NCBI RefSeq assembly: GCF_003589745.1
Contig: NZ_CP032364.1
Location: 806,001-870,000 of the forward strand
Origin: Lachnoanaerobaculum umeaense
GTDB taxonomy: Bacteria > Bacillota > Clostridia > Lachnospirales > Lachnospiraceae
Direction: 5' to 3'
DNA: 64,000 bases
Shown: positions 34,706 through 44,408 of the stretch, one piece after another
Layout: each line of letters opens with the position of its first letter
Numbering within the stretch: position 1 is the first letter of the stretch
Program-made: the position numbers and the translations under genes
Notes under the pieces: model-generated
The model's database searches: none
What the model saw: the letters and a program-made list of their open reading frames with translations, nothing else
Told to the model about the DNA's origin: nothing

Positions 34706-36081
34706 AGAAAATTAGTTTAAAAGAACTTGCAGATGCCACAGGTGGAGAAATTATCAGTGGAAATGAAAAAGCCATATTTTCCAATATAGTAATTGATTCA
34801 AGGCAGGTGGATAAAAACAGCCTTTTTGTTCCTATAGTGGGTGAAAAGAATGATGCACATAAATTCTTAGATTCAGTCTATGAAATGGGATGTAGAGTGG
34901 CTATAAGCTCCAAAAGAGATATTTTTTTAAGAGAGGATTTTAATATAGTATTGGTGGATGATACTACCAAAGCTTTACAAAGTCTTGGGAAATATATAAG
35001 AAATAAACTTACATTGCCACTTGTAGGTGTGACCGGAAGTGTAGGTAAAACAACTACAAGGGAGATGGTAGCACTTGCACTCTCTGATTTAAAAGTTTTT
35101 AAAACACCAAATAATTTTAATTCACAGGTTGGTGTACCTATTACTCTAAGCAGAATAAATGATGAGGAGATAGGTGTCATAGAACTTGGAATGAGTCAAT
35201 TTGGCGAGATGGAAAAAATTGCAGAAATAGTAAAATCTGACTGTGCCTTGGTTACCAATATAGGTACGGCACATATTGAAAACTTACATACAAGAGAGAA
35301 CATAAGATCTGAGAAGTTCCATATAATGGATGGAATGAAAGAAGGCAGCGTGGTATTTTTAAATGCAGATAATGATTTGCTTGAAAATCCACCAAAAAGA
35401 GAAGGTATTATATATAAATATTTCAGTGCAAAGGGTAATACTGATTGTGATTTTTATGCTACTGATATAGTATTTGAGAATGCAATTCCTAAATTTACTG
35501 CTCATATAGGGGAGAACACAGTAAGGGTAAATTTGCATGTTTTTGGTGAGCATCAGATATCAAACGCGTTGGTGGCACTTGCTGTAGCAGACCATTATAA
35601 ACTTTCAATAGAATCCGCTGCAAAGCATTTGGAAGAGTTTAGAGGATTTGCTCATAGACAGGAGCTTATAAAACTTAAGGGTTTAACAATTATAGATGAC
35701 ACGTATAATGCTTCACCTGATTCTATGAAGGCATCGATTTCAATATTGGAGGGATTTAAGGCAAATAGAAAGATTGCTATTCTTGCTGATATGAAGGAAC
35801 TTGGAGCAGATGAGAGAAAACTTCATAGAGAAATTGGAGACTTTATCAATGAAAATGTGAAGCCGGATGCAGTATTTACAGTAGGCGAGTTGGCAAAAGA
35901 AATTTTATTAAATATTGATCCTTATGTATTTACCAAAAGCTTTGATGATAATGACAGTTTAGAAAAATTCATATCAGAATATTTTAAAGATGGTGATGTT
36001 TGCCTTTTGAAAGGGTCTAATAGTATGAAACTTTTTGATGTTGTAGAAAAAATAAAAAAATATGAAAAATTTATTTGCTGA
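34702..36081 (+). CDS. murF: UDP-N-acetylmuramoyl-tripeptide-D-alanyl-D-alanine ligase
   Basis: A 459-residue Mur ligase that adds D-Ala-D-Ala to complete the pentapeptide precursor. GVTGSVGKTTTREMVALAL (~residues 110-128) is the P-loop, NNFNSQVGVPITL the next signature, and TIIDDTYNASPDSMKASI (~331-348) the MurF-specific C-terminal motif. It overlaps murE by four bases and the priA gene starts 20 bases before its stop, so the three are tightly coupled. Confidence 0.96.
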   Translation: MKKISLKELADATGGEIISGNEKAIFSNIVIDSRQVDKNSLFVPIVGEKNDAHKFLDSVYEMGCRVAISSKRDIFLREDFNIVLVDDTTKALQSLGKYIRNKLTLPLVGVTGSVGKTTTREMVALALSDLKVFKTPNNFNSQVGVPITLSRINDEEIGVIELGMSQFGEMEKIAEIVKSDCALVTNIGTAHIENLHTRENIRSEKFHIMDGMKEGSVVFLNADNDLLENPPKREGIIYKYFSAKGNTDCDFYATDIVFENAIPKFTAHIGENTVRVNLHVFGEHQISNALVALAVADHYKLSIESAAKHLEEFRGFAHRQELIKLKGLTIIDDTYNASPDSMKASISILEGFKANRKIAILADMKELGADERKLHREIGDFINENVKPDAVFTVGELAKEILLNIDPYVFTKSFDDNDSLEKFISEYFKDGDVCLLKGSNSMKLFDVVEKIKKYEKFIC

Positions 36082-38293
36082 TATAATAATATCTAATACA
36101 AATGTGGACAGACCATTTACATATATTATTCCCCAAAGTCTGGGGGATAGTGTTAGTCTTGGCTGTCCTGTTTTGATTGAACTTAGAAGAAAAGTAAAAA
36201 AAGGTTATGTAATAAATATAAGAGAAAATACGGATTTAGACATTTCAAAGCTAAAGCCAATAATAGCTGTATCTGAAAGAGAACTCAGTACAGATGAGAA
36301 CCTTTTGCAACTTGCTATATGGTTAAAACATAGGTATGGAGTAAGTTTTGCCAAAGCAATATCTACGGTTATGCCGGTAAAATCAAAGGCTGAAGAAAAA
36401 CTGAATAATGAGATTTTTTTAAATATTGAATTAGATAGAATTGATAGCTTAAAAGAAGAACTTATAAAATTGAGGAAAACAGCCTGGGCAAGACTTTTAG
36501 AGGAATTAAAAACAAAACAGAGCTTGCCTCAAAGCTATGTAAATAAAGAATTGAAAATAACTTCTACTGTAATAAGAAGAATGGTTGAAGAAGGATATAT
36601 TTCAGTGGGTATGAAAATAAAAAAGAATAATCCTTTACAGCCTGTACTTCGTTCTTTAGGAATAGAAAAATTTACGGAAATAGTAAAGTCAAAAGAGTAT
36701 GTTTTAAATGAAGAGCAGGAAATTGCTATAAATACCTTTAAATCCGACTTTGATAATAATAAAAGATTTTCTTACCTTTTACATGGTATTACAGGCAGCG
36801 GAAAAACCCTTGTATTCATAAATATGATAAAATATGTAATAGAAAAGGGGTTTAAGGCGATAGTGCTTATACCGGAGATATCATTGACATATCAAACAGT
36901 ATTTAGAATGGCGGAACATTTTGGAGATAGGGTGGCAATAATAAACTCCAAACTATCAAAAAATGAAAGATATTATCAATTTGATAGAATAAAAAATGAT
37001 GATGCAGATGTTATAATAGGTCCAAGGTCTGCAATATTTGCCCCGATAAAAAAGTTAGGGCTTATAGTAATAGATGAAGAACATGACTCAGCCTACAAAA
37101 ATGAGAATGTTCCTACTTTTAATGTCAGGGATGTTGCAGAGAAACTTGCAGAGATTACAAATGCATCTTTACTTCTGGCTTCTGCTACACCTACTCCTGA
37201 AACCTATAACAGAGCAGTGAATGGAGAGATAAAGCTTCTGAAGTTAAAAACAAGAGCGAAAAATACAGCTTTGCCAAAGGTGAGTATAGTAGATATGAGA
37301 GATGAATTAAAGCGAGGAAATAGAAGCATTTTCAGTGAAAAGCTTAGAACTCTTATAGAAGACAGATTAAAAAAACATGAGCAAGTGATGCTCTTTATGA
37401 ATAGAAGGGGATATTCAAGCTTTGTATCATGTCGTTCCTGTGGCGAAGCAATAAAATGTAAGCACTGTGATGTTTCAATGACATTGCACAATACAAATAG
37501 ACTTGTATGTCATTACTGTGGATATTCTATTGAATTGCCACATATATGTCCAAACTGTGGATCAAGATATATTGCTAACTTTGGTACAGGTACACAGAAG
37601 TTGGAGGCTATGACAAGGGAGGAGTTTCCTGATGCCAGAGTAATTCGAATGGATACGGACAGCACTTCAAAAAAAAATAGTGTAAATGATATGATAAGAA
37701 GTTTTGCAAAAGGTGATGCAGATATTCTGATAGGAACACAGATGATTGTAAAGGGTCATGACTTTTCTAATGTAACTTTGGTGGGAATTATGGCTGCAGA
37801 TACTTCATTGTATGTAAGTAATTATAATAGTGCACAAAGAACATTTGAACTTTTGACTCAGGCAGCAGGACGAGCAGGCAGAGCAAAGGATGGGGAGGCG
37901 GTAATACAAACATATAAGCCTGAAAATTATGCAATAGTTGCAGCAGCTGCACAGGATTATAAAAAATATTTTGAGAATGAGATTGCATATAGGAAAATGG
38001 TGGGATATCCTCCGGAATGCCATATGCTTACAGTGATGTTCAGCAGTAAAAGAGATATGGAGCTGAACAAATGTGCAAATGAGATAGTAAAAAAAATCAA
38101 GGCAATTAGTGAATTCAAAAAAACTGTAGTAATAGGACCTACTGAACCGAGTATAAGCAGAGTTAAGGACTATTATAGAAAACTGGTATACATAAAAAAT
38201 GTTAAGTATGATATACTTTTAGATATACAGGAAAAAATAGAAGAAAATTTAAGCCTTTACAAAAATGTAGGGGCAGTATATGACTTTAATTAA
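36062..38293 (+). CDS. priA: Primosomal replication-restart helicase PriA
   Basis: A 743-residue DNA helicase. An N-terminal 3'-DNA-binding domain (~1-100) is followed by the helicase core with Walker A GITGSGKTLVF (~242) and DEEH box (IVIDEEHDSAY). A zinc-binding region (~455-500) has paired cysteines: CRSCGEAIKCKHC and CHYCGYSIELPHICPNCG. Helicase motifs V and VI include GTQMIVKGHDF and QAAGRAGRA. It reloads DnaB at stalled forks. The ATG lies inside the end of murF with no clear ribosome site, so translation is probably coupled. Confidence 0.96.
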   Translation: MKNLFADIIISNTNVDRPFTYIIPQSLGDSVSLGCPVLIELRRKVKKGYVINIRENTDLDISKLKPIIAVSERELSTDENLLQLAIWLKHRYGVSFAKAISTVMPVKSKAEEKLNNEIFLNIELDRIDSLKEELIKLRKTAWARLLEELKTKQSLPQSYVNKELKITSTVIRRMVEEGYISVGMKIKKNNPLQPVLRSLGIEKFTEIVKSKEYVLNEEQEIAINTFKSDFDNNKRFSYLLHGITGSGKTLVFINMIKYVIEKGFKAIVLIPEISLTYQTVFRMAEHFGDRVAIINSKLSKNERYYQFDRIKNDDADVIIGPRSAIFAPIKKLGLIVIDEEHDSAYKNENVPTFNVRDVAEKLAEITNASLLLASATPTPETYNRAVNGEIKLLKLKTRAKNTALPKVSIVDMRDELKRGNRSIFSEKLRTLIEDRLKKHEQVMLFMNRRGYSSFVSCRSCGEAIKCKHCDVSMTLHNTNRLVCHYCGYSIELPHICPNCGSRYIANFGTGTQKLEAMTREEFPDARVIRMDTDSTSKKNSVNDMIRSFAKGDADILIGTQMIVKGHDFSNVTLVGIMAADTSLYVSNYNSAQRTFELLTQAAGRAGRAKDGEAVIQTYKPENYAIVAAAAQDYKKYFENEIAYRKMVGYPPECHMLTVMFSSKRDMELNKCANEIVKKIKAISEFKKTVVIGPTEPSISRVKDYYRKLVYIKNVKYDILLDIQEKIEENLSLYKNVGAVYDFN

Positions 38294-38305
38294 GGAGTTG
38301 GATAT

Positions 38306-38803
38306 ATGGCAATAAGAGCAATAAGAGTGATGGGTGACGGTGTACTTAATAAAAAGTGCAAAGAAGTAAAATCTGTGAATGATAGAACTCAGGTTTTGAT
38401 AGATGATATGATTGATACTATGAGGGAGGCAAATGGCGTAGGACTTGCTGCACCTCAAGTAGGAGTTTTAAAACGTATAGTAGTAATAGAGATAGAGCCT
38501 GAGAATATATATGTTCTTATAAATCCTGTTATATTGGAGCAGGACGGTGAGCAAGAGGGATATGAAGGTTGTTTGAGTGTGCCGGGAAAGAGCGGTATAG
38601 TTAAGAGACCAAACCATGTTGTAGTAAAAGCATTTGACAGGGATATGAATGAATATACTTTAGAGGGTGAGGGCTTGATGGCAAGAGCTATATGCCACGA
38701 ATGTGCACATCTGGAGGGCGAGTTATATGTGGATCTGGTAGAGGGTGAACTTATGGACAATGAGGAGCTGGAAAGAATGTATGAAGAAGATGAAGAAGAA
38801 TAA
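38306..38803 (+). CDS. def: Peptide deformylase
   Basis: A 165-residue metalloenzyme that removes the N-formyl group from new proteins. All three motifs are present: GVGLAAPQVG (~45), EGCLSVPG (~90) and HECAHLEG (~130; the usual HExxH reads HECAH). AAGGAG precedes the ATG, 12 bases after priA. The C-terminus is very acidic. It belongs functionally with fmt, from which it is separated here by a polysaccharide-deacetylase gene. Confidence 0.96.
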   Translation: MAIRAIRVMGDGVLNKKCKEVKSVNDRTQVLIDDMIDTMREANGVGLAAPQVGVLKRIVVIEIEPENIYVLINPVILEQDGEQEGYEGCLSVPGKSGIVKRPNHVVVKAFDRDMNEYTLEGEGLMARAICHECAHLEGELYVDLVEGELMDNEELERMYEEDEEE

Positions 38804-38851
38804 TTAATATATTTAGATAATATTATAAAATAATTACAAGGAAAGTGTGAA

Positions 38852-40330
38852 ATGGCCGGGAAAGACTATAGAGAAGATAACAGTGTAAATTCGACAAGAA
38901 GTCAATACAGGAGTAGAAACAGGAATAGAAAGAATAATAATTTTAATGGTCTAATTATTCTTGCAATAATTTTGATTGGAGCAATTTTTGTGGGAAGTCG
39001 TTTTTTAATACGACATATGAAAAAAAATAATACAGTTGCTGCCACAAATAAGGGAGATGGTTCTATAAATACTGATAGCCTGGATACAAGCGTTGCTGTA
39101 GAAGAGGCGGAAAGTACATCATCAGCACTGGAAGTAGCATTGAATACAGCAAAAAAACAGGCTATGCAGTATGATTATGACGCTGCAATAGCCACTTTAA
39201 ATGAGCTTAACATGCCTGATAATGCCGAAGTTACATCGGCTATAAGTGAGTATGAGGGAATCAAGGCAAATCTGGTACCTGCAAATATGGATGATATTAC
39301 ACATGTATTCTTTCATACTATGGTAGTTGATGTGGACAGGGCATTGAGGGATACACATCAGGGAAGACAGTGGAATTCAGTAATGACTACAATTCCTGAG
39401 TTTAAAGAAATACTACAGCAGATGTATGATAGAGGCTATGTAATGGTACATTTACATGATATAGCACAGATGCAGGATCAGGGTGATGGCACTATGAAAA
39501 TGGTGAAAAATCAGATTATGCTTCCTGAGGGGAAAATACCTTTTGTAATGTCACAGGATGATGTAAATTATTATATCTATATGGAGAATCATGGTTTTCC
39601 TGATAAGATGGTACTTGATGAAAATGGTAAATTAAAAAACCAATATACAGATGCACAAGGAAATGTCACGGTAGGAGATTATGACCTTGTACCGATTTTG
39701 GATGCTTTTGTAGAGGAACATCCGGACTTTGCCTATCATGGTCATAAGGCTATTATTGCTTTAACAGGATATAATGGAGTGTTAGGATATAGAACAGATG
39801 AGACATTTGATCCAAATTCTCCTGCATTTGATCCTAATAATAAACCAAATCATAATATAGAAGAGGACAGAAGTACAGTAAGGACTTTGACATCAGCATT
39901 GAAACAGGATGGTTATGAATTTGCATCACACTCTTGGGGACATATTAACTTTAAGGGGCGTTCTTTAGGGATAATACAAAATGATACAGACAAATGGATC
40001 AGGAATGTAGGTCATCTTTTGCCGGACCCATGTGAAATATTGATTTATCCCTTTGGAGCAGATATTGGAGACTGGCATCCTTATCAAGCCGGTCATCAAG
40101 AGGGGAAGTTTGATTATTTGGAGAGTGTAGGATTCAGATATTTTTGTAATGTAGACTCAAAGAGAGCATGGCTACAATATGGTGATAATTTCTTCCGTCA
40201 AGGTAGAAGAAATTTGGATGGATATCGCCTGTATGAAGGCTATAGCGGAAAGGCGGATAGACTCTCTGATATAATAGATGTTACAAAGGTATTTGATACC
40301 AGTAGACCAACTCCTATAAACTGGGAGTAG
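38852..40330 (+). CDS. Membrane-anchored polysaccharide-deacetylase-family protein
   Basis: A 492-residue protein. A basic N-terminus and one membrane helix (~31-50, LIILAIILIGAIFVGSRFLI) place the rest outside the cell. A helical/Ser-rich linker (~60-140) leads to a NodB-like domain (~150-480) with the metal-site motifs SQDDVNYY (~231) and SHSWGHINF (~353), and late motif LIYPFGADIGDW. Such enzymes remove N-acetyl groups from peptidoglycan or other surface glycans; the loop between the motifs is longer than in small PgdA domains. AAGGAA precedes the ATG. It interrupts the usual def-fmt pair and the reason is not evident. Confidence 0.85.
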   Translation: MAGKDYREDNSVNSTRSQYRSRNRNRKNNNFNGLIILAIILIGAIFVGSRFLIRHMKKNNTVAATNKGDGSINTDSLDTSVAVEEAESTSSALEVALNTAKKQAMQYDYDAAIATLNELNMPDNAEVTSAISEYEGIKANLVPANMDDITHVFFHTMVVDVDRALRDTHQGRQWNSVMTTIPEFKEILQQMYDRGYVMVHLHDIAQMQDQGDGTMKMVKNQIMLPEGKIPFVMSQDDVNYYIYMENHGFPDKMVLDENGKLKNQYTDAQGNVTVGDYDLVPILDAFVEEHPDFAYHGHKAIIALTGYNGVLGYRTDETFDPNSPAFDPNNKPNHNIEEDRSTVRTLTSALKQDGYEFASHSWGHINFKGRSLGIIQNDTDKWIRNVGHLLPDPCEILIYPFGADIGDWHPYQAGHQEGKFDYLESVGFRYFCNVDSKRAWLQYGDNFFRQGRRNLDGYRLYEGYSGKADRLSDIIDVTKVFDTSRPTPINWE

Positions 40331-40344
40331 GAAAGGAACGATTG

Positions 40345-41283
40345 ATGAAAATAGTTTTTATGGGCACTCCGGATTTTTCCGTAGAGCCGCTTAATGCACT
40401 TGTAAAAGCCGGACATAATGTCAGTTTGGTGTTGACAAGAGAAGATAAGAAGAGAAATAGAGGCGAGCTTTCACCTACTCCTGTAAAGGAATTGGCAACA
40501 AAGCTTAATATACCGGTGCTTACTCCAACAAAGATGAGGGATGAAGCACTCATAGAAAGGCTAAAGTCTGAAAAGGCGGATTTCTTTGTAGTAGTGGCAT
40601 ATGGAAAGATTTTGCCGAAAGAAGTACTTGATATTCCAAGGCTTGGATGTATCAATATTCATGCTTCACTTTTGCCGGAATATAGGGGAGCTGCACCTAT
40701 ACAATGGTGTATTTTAGATGGTAAAGAGAAGACCGGTATTACCACTATGTTGATGGATGAGGGACTTGATACAGGAGATATTCTAAAACAGTATGAAATC
40801 AATATCGCAAAGAAAGAAACGGGTGGTTCTCTTTTTGACAGATTGGCAGTACTAGGTGGAGAAGCGATAGTGGATACTATTGATAAATTTGAAGAAATTA
40901 CGCCTATTCGACAGGGCGAGGCTACCACGGATTACGCAAAAATGATTTCAAAAAGTATGGGAGAAATTGATTTTAATAAGTCTGCTACAGAGATAGAAAG
41001 ACTTATCAGGGGAATGAATCCATGGCCAAGTGCTTATACCAAGTATCAAGGTAAGGTGCTAAAAATTTGGGAGGCGGATATAGCAGATGATATATCAGAA
41101 TTACCAAATATAAACTTAAGTGAAAATTTCGGCAAAATATATAGCTTTAATGGTAAGATTTTTATAGTATGTAATCAAAGTATCCTTGAGATTATATCTT
41201 TACAATTGGAAGGTAAGAAAAGAATGAGTGCAAAAGATTTCCTTTTAGGTAGAGAGATAGAGCAGGGGTATAAGCTGGGATAA
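40345..41283 (+). CDS. fmt: Methionyl-tRNA formyltransferase
   Basis: A 312-residue enzyme that formylates initiator Met-tRNA using 10-formyl-THF. IVFMGTPDFSVEPL opens the formyltransferase domain, INIHASLLPEYRGAAPIQW (~residues 105-123) carries the catalytic Asn/His/folate motif, and MDEGLDTGDIL the conserved Asp. The C-terminal OB-like domain (~205-312) has RLIRGMNPWPSAYT. ATG 40345 is preferred over the adjacent in-frame TTG; AAAGGAA lies before it. Confidence 0.96.
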   Translation: MKIVFMGTPDFSVEPLNALVKAGHNVSLVLTREDKKRNRGELSPTPVKELATKLNIPVLTPTKMRDEALIERLKSEKADFFVVVAYGKILPKEVLDIPRLGCINIHASLLPEYRGAAPIQWCILDGKEKTGITTMLMDEGLDTGDILKQYEINIAKKETGGSLFDRLAVLGGEAIVDTIDKFEEITPIRQGEATTDYAKMISKSMGEIDFNKSATEIERLIRGMNPWPSAYTKYQGKVLKIWEADIADDISELPNINLSENFGKIYSFNGKIFIVCNQSILEIISLQLEGKKRMSAKDFLLGREIEQGYKLG

Positions 41284-41302
41284 CAGTAATAAGGAGGGAC
41301 TT

Positions 41303-42019
41303 ATGTACTACGGTTATGGTATTGATATAACATATGTTTTTGTAATTATTGGAATGTTGATAACATTAATTGCTTCATGGAGAATGAAAGCAACTTTTAA
41401 AAAATATGAAAGAGTGCCATCTGTATCCAACCTTACAGGTAGAGAAGTTGCAGAGAGAATACTCAGGGCAAATGGTATATATGATGTGTCTATAAGACCT
41501 ATAGCAGGTAGACTTACTGACCACTATGATCCTAGAGATAAGACAGTAAGTCTTAGTGAGGCAATCTATGGTTCAACATCTGTAGCTGCTATTGCGGTAG
41601 CAGCACATGAATGTGGGCATGCTATTCAGGATAATGTCGGATATGTACCTCTGAATTTAAGGAGTGCATTTGTTCCGGTAGCAAACTGGGGCAGCAAACT
41701 GGCTTGGCCAATGATAGTTATTGGGCTTATCTTGGGATATGGTAATATGTCAAATCTTTTAATTCAAATAGGTATAGTAATGTATATGATGGCAGTTGCA
41801 TTTCAGATAATAACATTGCCCGTTGAATTTGATGCTTCAAGAAGAGCAATGGTTGAGTTAAAGAGCAATAATATTTTACCGAGCGGTGAGGACAGTAGTG
41901 CAAGAAAGGTACTTTTTGCCGCGGCTATGACATATGTAGCTGCAGCAGCTGCAGGAGTATTGCAAATGATAAGACTTTTTCTTTTATTTAATGGCAGAGG
42001 TGGTAGAAGAAGAGGTTAA
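41303..42019 (+). CDS. YugP-type membrane zinc metallopeptidase
   Basis: A 238-residue integral membrane protein of the DUF-type neutral zinc metallopeptidase family found in Firmicutes. The catalytic motif AAHECGHAIQ (HExxH form) is at ~residues 95-104. Membrane helices are at ~5-25, ~125-145, ~150-172 and ~200-225. AAGGAGGG precedes the ATG. It sits between fmt and rsmB, a position conserved in many clostridia. Its substrates are unknown. Confidence 0.9.
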   Translation: MYYGYGIDITYVFVIIGMLITLIASWRMKATFKKYERVPSVSNLTGREVAERILRANGIYDVSIRPIAGRLTDHYDPRDKTVSLSEAIYGSTSVAAIAVAAHECGHAIQDNVGYVPLNLRSAFVPVANWGSKLAWPMIVIGLILGYGNMSNLLIQIGIVMYMMAVAFQIITLPVEFDASRRAMVELKSNNILPSGEDSSARKVLFAAAMTYVAAAAAGVLQMIRLFLLFNGRGGRRRG

Positions 42020-42024
42020 ATATA

Positions 42025-43359
42025 ATGGAAAAGACAAATATAAGGGCTTTAGCTTTGGAGGCTTTGATTCTTATAGATATAGAAAAAGAATATAGCCACA
42101 AAGTCATAGATATGGCCCTTGAAAAATATTCATATCTGTCAAAGTCAGATAGAGGTTTTTTTTCTAAGGTAGTTCATGGTGTAGTGGAGTACAGATTGCA
42201 GCTGGATTATATTATAAAAGAATATAATAATGCTAAAAGAATAAAGCCGGTAATAAGAGAGATACTTAGAATGTCAATCTACCAAATGCTATATATGGAT
42301 AGAGTACCTGACAGGGCAATAATAAATGAGGCTGTAAATTTAGTAAAATCAAGAAAACTAATGGGATTAACAGGCTTCGTAAATGGTATTTTAAGAAAAA
42401 TTGCCGGTGAGAAAGACAAGCTGAGATTTGATGATTTGAGTATAAAATATTCCATGCCGGAGCCTATATTAAATATAATAAAACATAATACAGATAAATA
42501 TTTTGAGAAAACTCTGGAGTATTTTTTGTCTACAAAGCCGGTTTCAATAAGAGTGAACACATCAAAATCAAGTGTGGAAGATATAATAAAAGAGCTTGAA
42601 TCAGAAAATATAAAGGTAGAGGTTTCAAATCTCAATGAAGAGGTATTATATATTACCGGGTTTGATAAGGTGGATGAGATATCTGTGATAAATTCCGGAA
42701 GATCCTATATTACAGATACATCATCATCTATGATATCGAAACTCATAGAAGCAGATAATATAAAGAAATGTGTTGATGTATGTGCGGCTCCCGGAGGAAA
42801 GTCATTTTTACTAGCAGATAAAGTAGACAAAGATGCCAATATTTTCTCATGTGATGTCAGCGAGAATAAGGTTGATATGATAAGAGAAAATGCTAAAGTG
42901 CAGGGGTTTTCAAATATTATTCCATTGGTTGCAGATGCCAGATACTTTGATGAAAGATTTATGGGTTCGGATTTGGTTTTGGCGGATTTGCCATGCAGTG
43001 GCATAGGCATAATTGGTAAGAAACCTGATATAAAATACAGACTGGAAGAAGATAGTATGATTTCTCTTTCAGCCTTACAAAAAGAGATACTTGATAATGT
43101 ATCAAAATATGTGAAGAAAAATGGTGAATTAATATTTTCGACTTGTACTTTAAATAATGCTGAGAATGAAGAAAATATGTGCTATTTTTTGGAAAAACAT
43201 AGAGATTTTAAATCAGTTGATTTGACAAGTAGGCTGGATGGTAAAATGGCTGAAAAACTTGATAAAACTGAATTGGAAAGAGGGTATTTGAAGTTGATAC
43301 CCGGAAGAGATGACTGTGACGGATTTTTCATTGCAGTATTTAGGAGAGACAATGACTGA
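42025..43359 (+). CDS. rsmB: 16S rRNA m5C967 methyltransferase
   Basis: A 444-residue enzyme. Residues ~1-140 are the NusB-like RNA-binding domain (RALALEALILIDIEKEYSHK). The rest is the Rossmann methyltransferase with SAM motif VCAAPGGKSFLLADKV (~250), catalytic-site motif LADLPCSGIGIIGKKPD (~319; PC motif) and STCTLNNAENE (~373, the catalytic Cys in TC). The ribosome site (AGAGG) lies in the end of the previous gene. Its last 8 bases overlap rlmN. Confidence 0.95.
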   Translation: MEKTNIRALALEALILIDIEKEYSHKVIDMALEKYSYLSKSDRGFFSKVVHGVVEYRLQLDYIIKEYNNAKRIKPVIREILRMSIYQMLYMDRVPDRAIINEAVNLVKSRKLMGLTGFVNGILRKIAGEKDKLRFDDLSIKYSMPEPILNIIKHNTDKYFEKTLEYFLSTKPVSIRVNTSKSSVEDIIKELESENIKVEVSNLNEEVLYITGFDKVDEISVINSGRSYITDTSSSMISKLIEADNIKKCVDVCAAPGGKSFLLADKVDKDANIFSCDVSENKVDMIRENAKVQGFSNIIPLVADARYFDERFMGSDLVLADLPCSGIGIIGKKPDIKYRLEEDSMISLSALQKEILDNVSKYVKKNGELIFSTCTLNNAENEENMCYFLEKHRDFKSVDLTSRLDGKMAEKLDKTELERGYLKLIPGRDDCDGFFIAVFRRDND

Positions 43360-44392
43360 TATAAAGTCAATGGATTTGGAAGAGCTGAAGACTTTTGTAA
43401 AGGAAGCAGGGGAGCCGGAGTTTAGAGCCGGTCAATTATTTGAATGGATACATAAATCATTAATAGAATCTTTTGATGAATGTACAAATATTTCCAAGGC
43501 TTTTAGAGAAAGACTAAAGAGTAGTGCAAACTTGACTATACTTAAACCTGTAGAGATTTTCAAGTCAAAACTTGATGAAACACAGAAATATCTGTTTGCA
43601 CTTGAAGATGGAAATATAATAGAAAGTGTAAGGATGAAGTATGAACATGGCAATTCTGTATGTATATCATCACAGGTAGGATGCAGAATGGGGTGTAAGT
43701 TCTGTGCCTCTACACTTGATGGTTTGGTGAGAAATCTCACTGCTGCCGAGATGCTTGATCAGGTATATAGCATTAAAAAGTTTTTGGGAGAGAGAGTATC
43801 AAATATTGTAGTGATGGGTTCGGGTGAACCTATGGATAATTATGATAATATAGTTAAATTTGTAAAAATTATAAGCAGTGATAAGGGACTTAATATCAGC
43901 CAAAGGAATATTACAGTATCTACTTGTGGTATTGTTCCAAGGATAAGGGCATTGGCAGATGAGGGGCTAAGTATTACCTTGGCACTTTCACTACATGCAC
44001 CTAATGACGATATAAGAAAAACGATAATGCCTGTTGCTAATAAGTATGCATTAAAAGATGTGATTTCAGCCTGTGATTATTATTTTAAAAAGACCGGAAG
44101 GAGAGTATCATATGAATATTCACTTGTGGCTGGAGTGAATGATAATATAAAAGAGGCAATGAATCTGGTAAAGCTGATAGGTGGAAGAAATGTTCATATC
44201 AACTTGATACCTGTAAATCCAATAAAGGAAAGAGATTTTAAACAATCGGATAAGCTTAAGATAAAAGCTTTTAAGGAGTTTTTGGAGAAAAACAAAATAA
44301 ATGCTACGGTTAGAAGAGAGATGGGTAGAGATATAGAGGGTGCCTGTGGACAGTTAAGAAGGAGATTTATTCAATCTGAAGGGAATTCGTAA
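43352..44392 (+). CDS. rlmN: Dual-specificity 23S rRNA/tRNA adenine-C2 methyltransferase
   Basis: A ~346-residue radical-SAM enzyme. The cluster-binding motif CRMGCKFCAS (C-x3-C-x2-C) is near residue 113, followed by GSGEPMDNYDN and SLHAPNDDIRKTIMPV. It makes 2-methyladenosine at A2503 of 23S rRNA and A37 of some tRNAs. ATG 43352 is chosen because GGAGAG lies before it; the longer frame from 43310 is inside rsmB. It overlaps rsmB by eight bases. Confidence 0.96.
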   Translation: MTDIKSMDLEELKTFVKEAGEPEFRAGQLFEWIHKSLIESFDECTNISKAFRERLKSSANLTILKPVEIFKSKLDETQKYLFALEDGNIIESVRMKYEHGNSVCISSQVGCRMGCKFCASTLDGLVRNLTAAEMLDQVYSIKKFLGERVSNIVVMGSGEPMDNYDNIVKFVKIISSDKGLNISQRNITVSTCGIVPRIRALADEGLSITLALSLHAPNDDIRKTIMPVANKYALKDVISACDYYFKKTGRRVSYEYSLVAGVNDNIKEAMNLVKLIGGRNVHINLIPVNPIKERDFKQSDKLKIKAFKEFLEKNKINATVRREMGRDIEGACGQLRRRFIQSEGNS

Positions 44393-44408
44393 AACTTGGA
44401 GGTGTAAT

